Below are positions 13,972 through 19,758 of a DNA stretch of 19,758 nucleotides, in pieces (position 1 is the first letter of the stretch; the number at the start of each line of letters is the position of its first letter). The stretch is from contig JBDRBT010000017.1 in NCBI GenBank assembly GCA_043822385.1, positions 1 through 19,758 of the forward strand, given 5' to 3'. The DNA is from JABWCK01 sp043822385 (lineage in GTDB: Archaea > Micrarchaeota > Micrarchaeia > Norongarragalinales > Norongarragalinaceae). The position numbers and the translations under genes are program-made. Below the pieces are notes generated by a model. The model ran no database searches. It worked only from the letters and a program-made list of their open reading frames with translations, and had not been told where the DNA came from.

Positions 13972-14919
13972 CACTAGTTTTTTCGGTTTTTCTACGCCTT
14001 CATCAAAGTTTTTAGCTCTAGCTTCCTGGTAAGAAGTTAATAAGTTGTTTATTATTTCCGCGTTGTCGGTTTTTTCTCCTTTCATTGCTTTAGATATTGA
14101 TGCTGCCATGCTGCTTAATTCAAGAGGGAAAATTATTTTATTGCTTTTACCGCTTGCTATTTGTTTTAATGCATCAACGTAAAGTATTGCGAGAGTCTTG
14201 TTGTCAATGTTCTTGGCTATGCGGTCTAGTAATTCTATCGAGATTTGTTTTGCTTGCGCTTCAGTTTCAACTTGTTCCTTGTATTCTTTGGCTTCGCGTT
14301 TTTTCTTGAATGACTCTACTAAACTCTTAGGCATTTCAATGCTTTGTACTTCCACCCTCAAAGTGGTTATTCCCCAGTCGTTTTCTACTTCTTTTATTGT
14401 TGAATATAAATCCAAGTTGATTGACTCTGTTTTTTCTAGTACTTCCTCTAACAGCATTTTTCCCACGACGTTACGAATTTGTGAAAGCAAGAGGTTGGTT
14501 ATTGCTTGTTTGTGGTCTTTTATTTCAATAATTACTTTTCTCGGGTCGCTTATTCTATAGTAAACTACCGCGTCTATTTCCAAATGCAAGTCGTCTTGAG
14601 TGATTACTTCTTGGGGTTTAATGTCTAATATTTGCGTTCTTAAGTCTACTGTATTAATTTTTTCTATGTAAGGAATCAAGAACACGAATCCCGGTCCAAC
14701 TACTCGGCTGAATTTACCTAACCTGAAAACAACGCCTCTTTCGTATTCTTTAAATTCGTTGTATCGAGGGAAAAACGTTATTATTAAAATGCCTAGGACT
14801 AGTATTGGTAGTACTGTAATTAATTCAAGTCCGCTGTTCATTAAAGCGAAAGCTAGTATAATTGCTGACGCAATTATTGCTATGAATATGAGTACTTCCC
14901 TTCCATCTCCATTACTCAT
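13957..14919 (-). CDS. Slipin (SPFH/stomatin/prohibitin-family membrane protein)
   Basis: A 320-residue SPFH protein. Two hydrophobic helices at the N-terminus (about 8-28 and 32-50) anchor it in the membrane. The SPFH core begins at YERGVVFRLGKFSRVVGPGF (about 59-78), with IPYIEKINTVDLRTQ and the ITQDD-x-x-L-x-I-D-A-V-VYYRI segment, all typical of slipins. It ends with the helical region KKREAKEYKEQVETEAQAK (about 209-227) that drives oligomer rings. Slipins organise membrane microdomains and often pair with an NfeD protease-like partner; no NfeD gene is in the window. The C-terminus is lysine-rich (KKLVKKKK). The ATG at 14919 is 26-27 nt from a palindromic TATA box shared with the divergent DUF373 gene. 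Confidence 0.92.
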   Translation of the reverse strand: MSNGDGREVLIFIAIIASAIILAFALMNSGLELITVLPILVLGILIITFFPRYNEFKEYERGVVFRLGKFSRVVGPGFVFLIPYIEKINTVDLRTQILDIKPQEVITQDDLHLEIDAVVYYRISDPRKVIIEIKDHKQAITNLLLSQIRNVVGKMLLEEVLEKTESINLDLYSTIKEVENDWGITTLRVEVQSIEMPKSLVESFKKKREAKEYKEQVETEAQAKQISIELLDRIAKNIDNKTLAILYVDALKQIASGKSNKIIFPLELSSMAASISKAMKGEKTDNAEIINNLLTSYQEARAKNFDEGVEKPKKLVKKKK

Positions 14920-14940
14920 AATACGATACTGTTTGTTGAT

Positions 14941-14950
14941 TATTTAAATA
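14941..14950. promoter_or_regulatory. Palindromic TATA box shared by two divergent genes
   Basis: TATTTAAATA is a perfect palindrome in the 55-bp gap. Its centre is 26.5 nt from the slipin ATG (14919, minus) and 29.5 nt from the DUF373 ATG (14975, plus). Both distances match the archaeal TATA-to-start spacing, so one box could serve both directions with leaderless or near-leaderless messages. Confidence 0.55.
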
Positions 14951-14974
14951 CCTTGGGAGACTACTTTGATTTAC

Positions 14975-16195
14975 ATGGATGAAAAAAGAATTCTTGTTTT
15001 GAATGTTGATATAGACAATGACTTGGGCGAGAAAGCTAGAGTGCGCGGGCCAGTTATTGGCAGGAAAGAAAACCTTGCTGCTGCGGTTAAACTTGCTGAA
15101 GCTGATCCTTGCGATTCTGATGCTAACGCTATTTTTGCTGGAGTAAAAGTTTTTGACGAGTTGAATAAGCAGCACAAGCACGTTGAAATCGCTACTCTTA
15201 CGGGGGATGTTGGCGGGGGTTATCATGCTCAAAGCGAAGTCGTGCGGCAGTTGGAGAAAGTAATAATGAGTTTTTCCCCTGAAGCTTGCATTTTCATTTC
15301 TGATGGCCCTAGTGATGAATCCATTTTGCCGTTGATTCAAAATAGAGTTAAAATTATTAGTATTGAGAAAGTTGTTATAAAACAAGCTAAGGAGTTAGAG
15401 TCTACTTACTTTATTTTGTTAGAGAAGTTGAAGGAACCGCACGTTGCGGGAATTGTTTTTGGTATTCCCGGCGTTGCTTTAGTATTGTTTGCTTTCTCCG
15501 AGTTTTTGGGCGTTAGGTTGTTGCTGGGTTTGCTTGGTGCTTACTTGGTTTTGAAGGGAATTGGTTTGGATGCCAGGCTCGTGCGTATTTTTGCTCGAAC
15601 TAGAATTTCTTTTGATAAGACTAACTTTGTTTTTTATTTTGCTGCTTTAGCTTTTTTCGTTATTGCTTTAGTGCTTGGTTTAAATGAAGTTTTGATTGTT
15701 TCTTCAAAGAGCTTGAGCGTGCCTAAGCAAATTGCGGTAGTATTGAAGGAGTTCTTGAAACTGCTTCCGATTTCTATCTTTTTAGTGGTTATTGGGGAAG
15801 TGTTGCAGGCTGTTCAAGACAAGCGGAATTACGTTTTACCTAATTACATTGTTAGTGGTTCTGGTTTGTTGTTGTTCTGGTTGATTTTGAATACTGGAGT
15901 TGACTGGGTTATTGGCTTGGTTAGTTTTAAGGATTTCTTTTATTCCTTGATTCTTGGTATTGTAGCTATTTCTGCTGTTGCTTACTTGGCTCGCGAGTTT
16001 AAGCGCGCTATTATTTCCGGCATGAAGTTGGATGGCAAGGATGTTTACACTGAAATTGGTGGATTTATTGGCAAGGTAGTTGGAATCAACAAGAAGCGCG
16101 AGACGTTGATTGTGCAAACTACGTCCGGTCAAAAGATTGATTTAGGTTTCAACAGCGTTGCTGAAGCAGGAGAAAAAATAATCATTAGGTATTAG
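14975..16195 (+). CDS. DUF373-family membrane protein
   Basis: A 406-residue protein of the archaeal DUF373 family. Residues 1-145 form a cytosolic domain with RILVLNVDIDNDLGEKARVRG, PVIGR, DPCDSDANAIFAGVKVFDEL and ATLTGDVGGGYHAQSE, all family hallmarks. About six membrane helices follow (around 155-335). A C-terminal cytosolic piece (FIGKVVGINKKRETLIVQTT, then GQKIDLGFNSVAEAG) resembles a small five-strand beta-barrel, somewhat like the MscS beta domain; that likeness is inference. The function is not known. I choose the ATG at 14975 over the TTG at 14966 because the family begins close to K-R-I-L-V-L and the TATA box spacing fits it. A GGGAG at 14955-14959 could support the TTG instead. The stop is followed at once by the ribosome-binding element of the next gene. 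Confidence 0.85.
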   Translation: MDEKRILVLNVDIDNDLGEKARVRGPVIGRKENLAAAVKLAEADPCDSDANAIFAGVKVFDELNKQHKHVEIATLTGDVGGGYHAQSEVVRQLEKVIMSFSPEACIFISDGPSDESILPLIQNRVKIISIEKVVIKQAKELESTYFILLEKLKEPHVAGIVFGIPGVALVLFAFSEFLGVRLLLGLLGAYLVLKGIGLDARLVRIFARTRISFDKTNFVFYFAALAFFVIALVLGLNEVLIVSSKSLSVPKQIAVVLKEFLKLLPISIFLVVIGEVLQAVQDKRNYVLPNYIVSGSGLLLFWLILNTGVDWVIGLVSFKDFFYSLILGIVAISAVAYLAREFKRAIISGMKLDGKDVYTEIGGFIGKVVGINKKRETLIVQTTSGQKIDLGFNSVAEAGEKIIIRY

Positions 16196-16206
16196 AGGTG
16201 TTTGTT

Positions 16207-16572
16207 TTGAAGCCTTTTGTGAATCACATAGAGAAAATTTTAGAGAACCCTAAAGTAAAGATTGATTTAAAGAACGCTTCTTTGTATTCAATTCATTCAC
16301 AACAAGGCGTTCCTCAAGAAGATCATTTAGTTATTAAAAGAAGCGCGGTTGGTATTACTCCCTTTGCTGAGTTAGTTGGGCATGTTTTGCGTAGTAATTC
16401 TTTTACTAAACAAAAAGGCGTTTTTCAATCGGGGCTTATTACTATGGCTAATCACAACGAGTCTAACATTAGATTGACGATTAGTGAAAAAGAAATTAAG
16501 TTTATTTTAATTCCGTCTATTACTGAACACAGAAAAATTGTGGAAGCGTTAAAGAAAAGGTACGGTTTGTGA
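16207..16572 (+). CDS. Uncharacterised 121-aa protein downstream of DUF373 gene
   Basis: A small alpha/beta protein I cannot assign to a family. It starts LKPFVNHIEKILENPKVKID and has a central hydrophobic segment (VGITPFAELVGHVLRS) with several strands. It ends NIRLTISEKEIKFILIPSIT, then HRKIVEALKKRYGL. There are no cysteines, no membrane helix and no evident catalytic motif. I place the start at TTG 16207, because GAGGTG at 16195-16200 is a good ribosome-binding element with 6-nt spacing; a GTG at 16198 would lie inside that element. The RBS overlaps the stop of the DUF373 gene, so the two are translationally linked and may act together. It is followed by the structured non-coding stretch. 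Confidence 0.75.
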   Translation: MKPFVNHIEKILENPKVKIDLKNASLYSIHSQQGVPQEDHLVIKRSAVGITPFAELVGHVLRSNSFTKQKGVFQSGLITMANHNESNIRLTISEKEIKFILIPSITEHRKIVEALKKRYGL

Positions 16573-16577
16573 GCCCC

Positions 16578-16700
16578 AAGAGTGGTTTGAAAGGGATTTT
16601 GTATTAAAAAAAGAGACTGTGGTACGAGGAGATAGGCAACCCCAAGGAGGCAATCCCGTAGAAGCCGAATTTTGTTCCCTTCTCCCTCGCAACCACTCTT
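16578..16700. repeat. Perfect 10-bp inverted repeat enclosing a folded region
   Basis: AAGAGTGGTT at 16578-16587 is the exact reverse complement of AACCACTCTT at 16691-16700. Nested inside, GTGGTACGAGGAGA (16619-16632) can pair with TCTCCCTCGCAACCAC (16681-16696) through 14 pairs, one a G-U on the minus strand, with two single-base bulges. The two alternatives share the 3' arm at 16691-16696, so they compete. Confidence 0.7.
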
Positions 16701-16717
16701 TGAGACAAAATTCGCGT
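16606..16717 (-). ncRNA. Candidate structured non-coding RNA
   Basis: A stretch of 238 bp without an open frame between two convergent genes holds dense pairing potential. Read on the minus strand, a TTTTTAAA box (16740-16747) predicts a start near 16717, and a run of seven U at 16612-16606 could end it, giving about 112 nt. In order, the pairing elements are CGAATTTTGT (16714-16705), the 16-nt arm (16696-16681), ACAAAATTCG (16675-16666) and the partner arm (16632-16619), an A-B-A'-B' pseudoknot layout. GGATT-type pairing of AATCCC (16652-16657) with GGGATT (16593-16598) is also possible but lies partly outside. I compared it by eye with 5S rRNA, SRP RNA, RNase P, tRNA, H/ACA and common riboswitch signatures and matched none. 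The strand is not certain: a plus-strand 3' UTR element of the preceding gene is the alternative. Confidence 0.4.
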
Positions 16718-16739
16718 ATATTCAGTTTATCAAAGATTG

Positions 16740-16747
16740 TTTAAAAA
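16740..16747 (-). promoter_or_regulatory. TATA box for the candidate ncRNA
   Basis: The minus strand reads GAAAAG then TTTTTAAA, an A-rich BRE-like element followed by the TTTAAA core seen at other promoters in this window. It lies between the lonB stop and the folded region, where no coding gene follows on that strand. Confidence 0.45.
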
Positions 16748-16810
16748 CTTTTCTATTATTATAGAGGTAAATCAAACCCACACATAACTAGGTTTTAACT
16801 CGTTTTTGGG

Positions 16811-18700
16811 TTAATCGAATTCTTTCTTTATTTGTGATAATAATTTTTCTTTCTTACGACCGTCTTCTAAAGCGTATTTCAAGACTTCGTAAAACCTTTT
16901 TGCAGTTAGTATAGTAATTTTTTTCTCGCTTTCAGAATCAAGCACCCCGTCATCCTTGTTTGAAGTGGGTATTATTACGGTTTTTTTTCCTGCTTTTATT
17001 GCAGCCTCGATTTTTTGCGTTACTCCCCCTACTGGTAGTACTTCTCCCCTGACGCTTAGTGAACCTGTTAATGCAATGCTTTGGTCTATTTTTATTTCTT
17101 CTATTGCGGAAATAACGCTTGTTGCAACTGAAACACTCGCTGAGTCTCCTTCCACTCCTTCATACGTTTGCAGGAATTGAATGTGAATATCAAAAGAAGA
17201 CGTGTCTTTACCCGTGTGTTTTTTGATTAGTGCTGAAACGTTTTCAACTGCTTCTTTTGCTATGCTTCCTAGCTTGCCTGTAGCGATTATTTTGCCTTCT
17301 TCTTTTGATGAAGCAGGTGCTACTTCCGCTACTATTGGTAGAATTATGCCTGCGTCGCCCATTACTGCCAAGCCGTTAACGCACCCTGTTTTGAAGCCAG
17401 TGCTAGAAAATACTTGGTAGTCTTTTCGTAACTCTATTATTTGCTTAGCCATTTGTGCTTCCAGGGTTATTGCGAGTTCTTTTGTTTCTCGCACTTCTTG
17501 TTCTGTTACGAGTTTCAAGCCTTTTTCTTCAGCTAAATCTCCTGCAGCGCGAATTAACCCCCCTAATTCCCTTAATTTGAGTGTGAGCTTGTTTTTTCTT
17601 CCCGCTCTTTTTCTTGCTTCATTAATTATTTCAATTACTGCCAGTCGATTAAAGTGAGGAATTTTTCCGTCTTTTTTTATTTCCTGCGCAACAAATTGCG
17701 CTAGCTTTTCTTGGTTTTCAGGAGTATCTTCAATAGTTTCATCCATGTACACTTCGTAACCGTAACCCCTGATTCTAGATCTTAATGCAGGATGCATTTC
17801 CCGCATGTCTCCGTAATTAGCTGCAGCAACTAAAACAAAATCGCAAGGCGCTGGTTTTGTTCTAACCATTGCTCCTGATGACAACTCGCTTTGCCCAGTA
17901 ATCGCGTATTTTTTTTCTTGCATTGCAGTAAGTAGTTCCTGCTGACTTTTTTGCGAGAGTAGAGAAACTTCGTCAATGTAGAGTATTCCTTTGTTTGATT
18001 TGTGAATGAATCCTGCTTCAACCCGCAAGTGCGGAGGCGTTCCTAATCCCCCTGATTGGAATGGGTCGTGGCGAACGTCTCCAAGTAGTGAGCCTGCTCT
18101 TGCGCCTGTAGCATCAATGAATGGCGCTCTTTTTTGTTTAGAGTTATCTACGAGTATTTTTGCTCGCGCGCCCGAGTCTATTAGTCCTTTTCCTCTGTTT
18201 AACTGGCTTCCTAACGCGGTTGCTAGAGCAAACAAGAAACTAATTAATACTAGCGAAATTAAGAGGGCGGCGGTTATTACGTCGCCGAATTGTTCCCTGC
18301 CGAAGTAAAGCAAGTAAATGAATGAAAGAAACATGAATACTCCAATGATTAAATTCAAGTTTCCTCCTGTAACGTTTACCGGCATTCTTTGTTTTTGAAT
18401 TAATTTAGCGCCGTCTCCTGCGTTAACCACGCTTATTGAAGGAATGTTTTCATCTTCGTTGTTGGGAACTACTAGAATGTCTTGTAATTCTGAAATTGGT
18501 AGTAGTTCGCTCATTGCTTGAGCTAGCAAGCTTTTTCCCGTTCCGGGCGTGCCGACTAGCAAAACATTTCTTTTTTGTTTTGCGGCTTTTCTTATTGTTT
18601 TTACTCCCTTGTCTTGCCCAATGACTTGGTCTACTAGTGATGTTGGTACTTTTATTTCGCTAGTGTTTTTGAAGTCAAGTGCTTTTTTCTTTTTAGCCAT
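16811..18700 (-). CDS. lonB: Membrane-anchored ATP-dependent protease LonB
   Basis: A 629-residue archaeal Lon, normal length. The AAA+ module has Walker A GTPGTGKS (50-57), Walker B ILYIDE (239-244) and the sensor region with AAANYGDMREMHPALRSRI. Two membrane helices (about 114-133 and 140-164) are inserted between Walker A and B, the LonB hallmark, anchoring the hexamer on the cytoplasmic face. The protease domain has the catalytic dyad S520 (EGDSASVSVA) and K563 (PVGGVTQKIEAA), 43 residues apart as in other Lon proteases. It degrades misfolded and regulatory proteins. The start is ATG at 18700 with AAGGAG about 10 nt upstream. No intein is present, although some archaeal Lon genes carry one. 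Confidence 0.97.
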   Translation of the reverse strand: MAKKKKALDFKNTSEIKVPTSLVDQVIGQDKGVKTIRKAAKQKRNVLLVGTPGTGKSLLAQAMSELLPISELQDILVVPNNEDENIPSISVVNAGDGAKLIQKQRMPVNVTGGNLNLIIGVFMFLSFIYLLYFGREQFGDVITAALLISLVLISFLFALATALGSQLNRGKGLIDSGARAKILVDNSKQKRAPFIDATGARAGSLLGDVRHDPFQSGGLGTPPHLRVEAGFIHKSNKGILYIDEVSLLSQKSQQELLTAMQEKKYAITGQSELSSGAMVRTKPAPCDFVLVAAANYGDMREMHPALRSRIRGYGYEVYMDETIEDTPENQEKLAQFVAQEIKKDGKIPHFNRLAVIEIINEARKRAGRKNKLTLKLRELGGLIRAAGDLAEEKGLKLVTEQEVRETKELAITLEAQMAKQIIELRKDYQVFSSTGFKTGCVNGLAVMGDAGIILPIVAEVAPASSKEEGKIIATGKLGSIAKEAVENVSALIKKHTGKDTSSFDIHIQFLQTYEGVEGDSASVSVATSVISAIEEIKIDQSIALTGSLSVRGEVLPVGGVTQKIEAAIKAGKKTVIIPTSNKDDGVLDSESEKKITILTAKRFYEVLKYALEDGRKKEKLLSQIKKEFD

Positions 18701-18752
18701 TTTCAGCTGTCTCCTTGTAACAATTGAATTAATTAAAAGAATGAGTATTAAG

Positions 18753-18760
18753 TATTAAAT
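18753..18760. promoter_or_regulatory. AT-rich element in the lonB/rnz divergent gap, possible shared TATA box
   Basis: TATTAAAT (plus) is centred about 36 nt before the rnz ATG, predicting a start near 18783 and a leader of about 9 nt. Read on the minus strand (ATTTAATA) it predicts a lonB start near 18730, leaving the AAGGAG element inside the leader. Other AT-rich candidates lie nearby, so this is tentative. Confidence 0.3.
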
Positions 18761-18791
18761 TGATTTGTTTGTTTTTAATTTTGTGGTTTAA

Positions 18792-19679
18792 ATGATTAGA
18801 TTAATTTGTTTGGGTTCTTCAGCGTCTTTACCTAGCCCTAAGCATTACCCGTCTTGTTTTGCAGTAAAATATGGGGGAGTATTCTTGTTTGATTGTTGCG
18901 AAGGCGCGCAAAGACAAATGATGAAGTACGGCGCTAATTACGGTAGCGTTGAAGCAATATTCTTAACGCACTTGCATGCTGACCACTTTCTTGGCTTGTT
19001 TGGTTTGCTTCAATCAATGAAATTGAATTGCCGAAAAATAGAATTAAAGATTTTTGGTCCAAAAGGCACTAAAAAATTCTTGGAAACCGCTTTGTCTTTA
19101 AAAGAATTGCGAATCAATTTTCCAGTGAAAATAACTGAGGTTTCTGGAAAAAAAGTTTTTGAAAACAAGTTGTTTTCAGTAACTGCTTTTCAAGTAAAGC
19201 ATTCTGCTGTGGCTTTAGGTTATGTTTTGGAGGAAGCGCCTAAAACAAAGTTTTTCGAAAAGAAAGCAAAGTCTCTAGGCTTGAAGGGCGTTATGTTTAC
19301 TGAAATTCAAGAAAAGGGTTTCGTAAAAATTGGTAAAAAGAAAATACTGCTTAAAGATGTTTCTTTTGTTGAGAAGGGAAAGAAAATAGTTTTTTCCGGT
19401 GATACGGAGTATTGCGTTGAATTAGCGAAAGCAGCTAGTGAAGCTGATTTGCTGGTTTTAGATTCTTCTTTTTCTTTGACTGACAAGGCGTTAGCTAGAG
19501 AAAAAAAGCATTTGACTGCGGGTGAAGCAGCGTTGCTTGCTAAAAAAGCTAAAGCTAAAAAATTGTTGTTAACTCACTTCAGCCACCGGTATCCTGATCG
19601 GGGGGTTCTGGTTAATGAAGCTAAGAAAGAATTCAAGAATACTGTTGCTGCAATAGAGGGAATGGAGTTGTTAGTGTGA
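18792..19679 (+). CDS. rnz: Ribonuclease Z (tRNA 3'-end processing)
   Basis: A 295-residue metallo-beta-lactamase-fold nuclease that trims tRNA precursors after the discriminator base. The start MIRLICLGSSASLPSPKHYPS and the metal motif FLTHLHADHFLGL (H60, H62, D64, H65) are diagnostic. Further ligands are the histidine in QVKHSAVALGY, the aspartate in VFSGDTEYC and the histidine in LTHFSHRY. The tRNA-binding flexible arm lies around 155-185 (KSLGLKGVMFTEIQEKGF). It lacks the Gly-Pro-rich tip I expect from typical family members, so the arm may grip tRNA differently; that is inference. The gene is divergent from lonB, and its stop overlaps a GTG start of the next gene. Confidence 0.94.
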   Translation: MIRLICLGSSASLPSPKHYPSCFAVKYGGVFLFDCCEGAQRQMMKYGANYGSVEAIFLTHLHADHFLGLFGLLQSMKLNCRKIELKIFGPKGTKKFLETALSLKELRINFPVKITEVSGKKVFENKLFSVTAFQVKHSAVALGYVLEEAPKTKFFEKKAKSLGLKGVMFTEIQEKGFVKIGKKKILLKDVSFVEKGKKIVFSGDTEYCVELAKAASEADLLVLDSSFSLTDKALAREKKHLTAGEAALLAKKAKAKKLLLTHFSHRYPDRGVLVNEAKKEFKNTVAAIEGMELLV

Positions 19680-19758
19680 CTGAAAAAGTTAGTGGAAAAG
19701 AATGGATTTTTCTTGTTGGGTTAGGCTTAATTATTTTCACTGGAATAATCTGGTTTTC
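19676..19758 (+). CDS. Start of a membrane protein, cut by the window edge
   Basis: A partial gene of 27 complete codons running off the window. It begins GTG at 19676, overlapping the rnz stop (GTGA), and reads MTEKVSGKEW followed by IFLVGLGLIIFTGIIWF. That is a short charged N-terminus followed by one strong membrane helix. The overlap implies co-translation with rnz. Too little remains to name the family. Confidence 0.6.
   Translation, partial: MTEKVSGKEWIFLVGLGLIIFTGIIWF

Noticed and set aside
14912..15385. A 157-codon open frame antisense to the DUF373 gene
   Set aside because: It overlaps the well-supported DUF373 N-terminal domain and slipin promoter, has Asn/Phe/Ser-rich composition typical of antisense frames, and shows no domain or ribosome-binding element.
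16573..16740. 5S rRNA, tRNA, SRP RNA, RNase P or H/ACA RNA
   Set aside because: The length and terminal helix recall 5S rRNA, but the CCGAAC-type loop is absent. No T-loop, no SRP domain IV signature, no RNase P conserved core and no well-placed ACA box were seen on either strand.
16811..18700. An intein in lonB
   Set aside because: Lon is a known archaeal intein host, but the Walker A, Walker B and protease motifs are at normal spacing and the length is normal. The extra segment between the Walker motifs is the two membrane helices of LonB.
1..19758. CRISPR arrays, insertion sequences or prophage genes
   Set aside because: No regularly spaced direct repeats, transposase, integrase or phage structural genes were seen; the only mobile-type element is the intein.

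Overview
The window is archaeal chromosomal DNA. It carries archaeal or archaeal-eukaryotic information-processing genes: PCNA, both primase subunits, a GINS subunit, ribosomal proteins eL42 and eS27, aIF2-alpha, Nop10, RNA polymerase subunit L, exosome Csl4, membrane LonB, tRNase Z and endonuclease Q. It is AT-rich (roughly 60-65 % AT by eye) and tightly packed, with stop/start overlaps (ATGA, TAATG), TTTAAA-type TATA boxes and a mix of leaderless and GGTG/GGAG-led starts. This suits a euryarchaeal or DPANN-type lineage with a compact genome; the exact phylum cannot be read from the sequence alone.

Layout. (1) 29-1405, minus: an Era-like GTPase, a DUF2073 protein and a zinc-ribbon protein, a conserved archaeal trio of unknown job. 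(2) 1501-1842, plus: a zinc-ribbon membrane protein. (3) 1832-11034, minus: a run of co-directional genes in transcription order pcn - HAD phosphatase - priL - priS - gins51 - eL42 - eS27 - aIF2-alpha - nop10 - PAC2 protein - methyltransferase - endonuclease Q. The last gene is interrupted by a 406-residue intein. Two short genes here, nop10 (49 aa) and eS27 (52 aa), are easily missed by length cut-offs. (4) 11095-13044, minus: a coiled-coil-like protein, csl4, rpoL and a signal peptidase. (5) 13130-16572: a SpoIIM-family membrane protein (plus), a slipin (minus), a DUF373 membrane protein and an unknown 121-aa protein (both plus). (6) 16573-16810: a non-coding stretch with a dense set of interlocking inverted repeats, probably a structured RNA. 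(7) 16811-19758: lonB (minus), rnz (plus) and the start of a membrane protein cut by the window edge.

How they work together: the long minus-strand cluster joins replication (clamp, primase, CMG helicase part) to translation (ribosomal proteins, initiation factor), rRNA modification (Nop10), proteasome-linked PAC2 and DNA repair (EndoQ). The csl4-rpoL block joins RNA decay to transcription, with a signal peptidase as last gene.

Points most worth a second look: the intein splitting endonuclease Q exactly before its PAH/CWTPWF active-site segment; the candidate pseudoknotted RNA at 16606-16717; shortened C-x-C zinc knuckles in several zinc-ribbon proteins; a single palindromic TATA box that appears to drive two divergent near-leaderless genes; and a GC-rich HAD phosphatase gene sitting between pcn and priL. 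No CRISPR, tRNA, rRNA or insertion sequence was seen.
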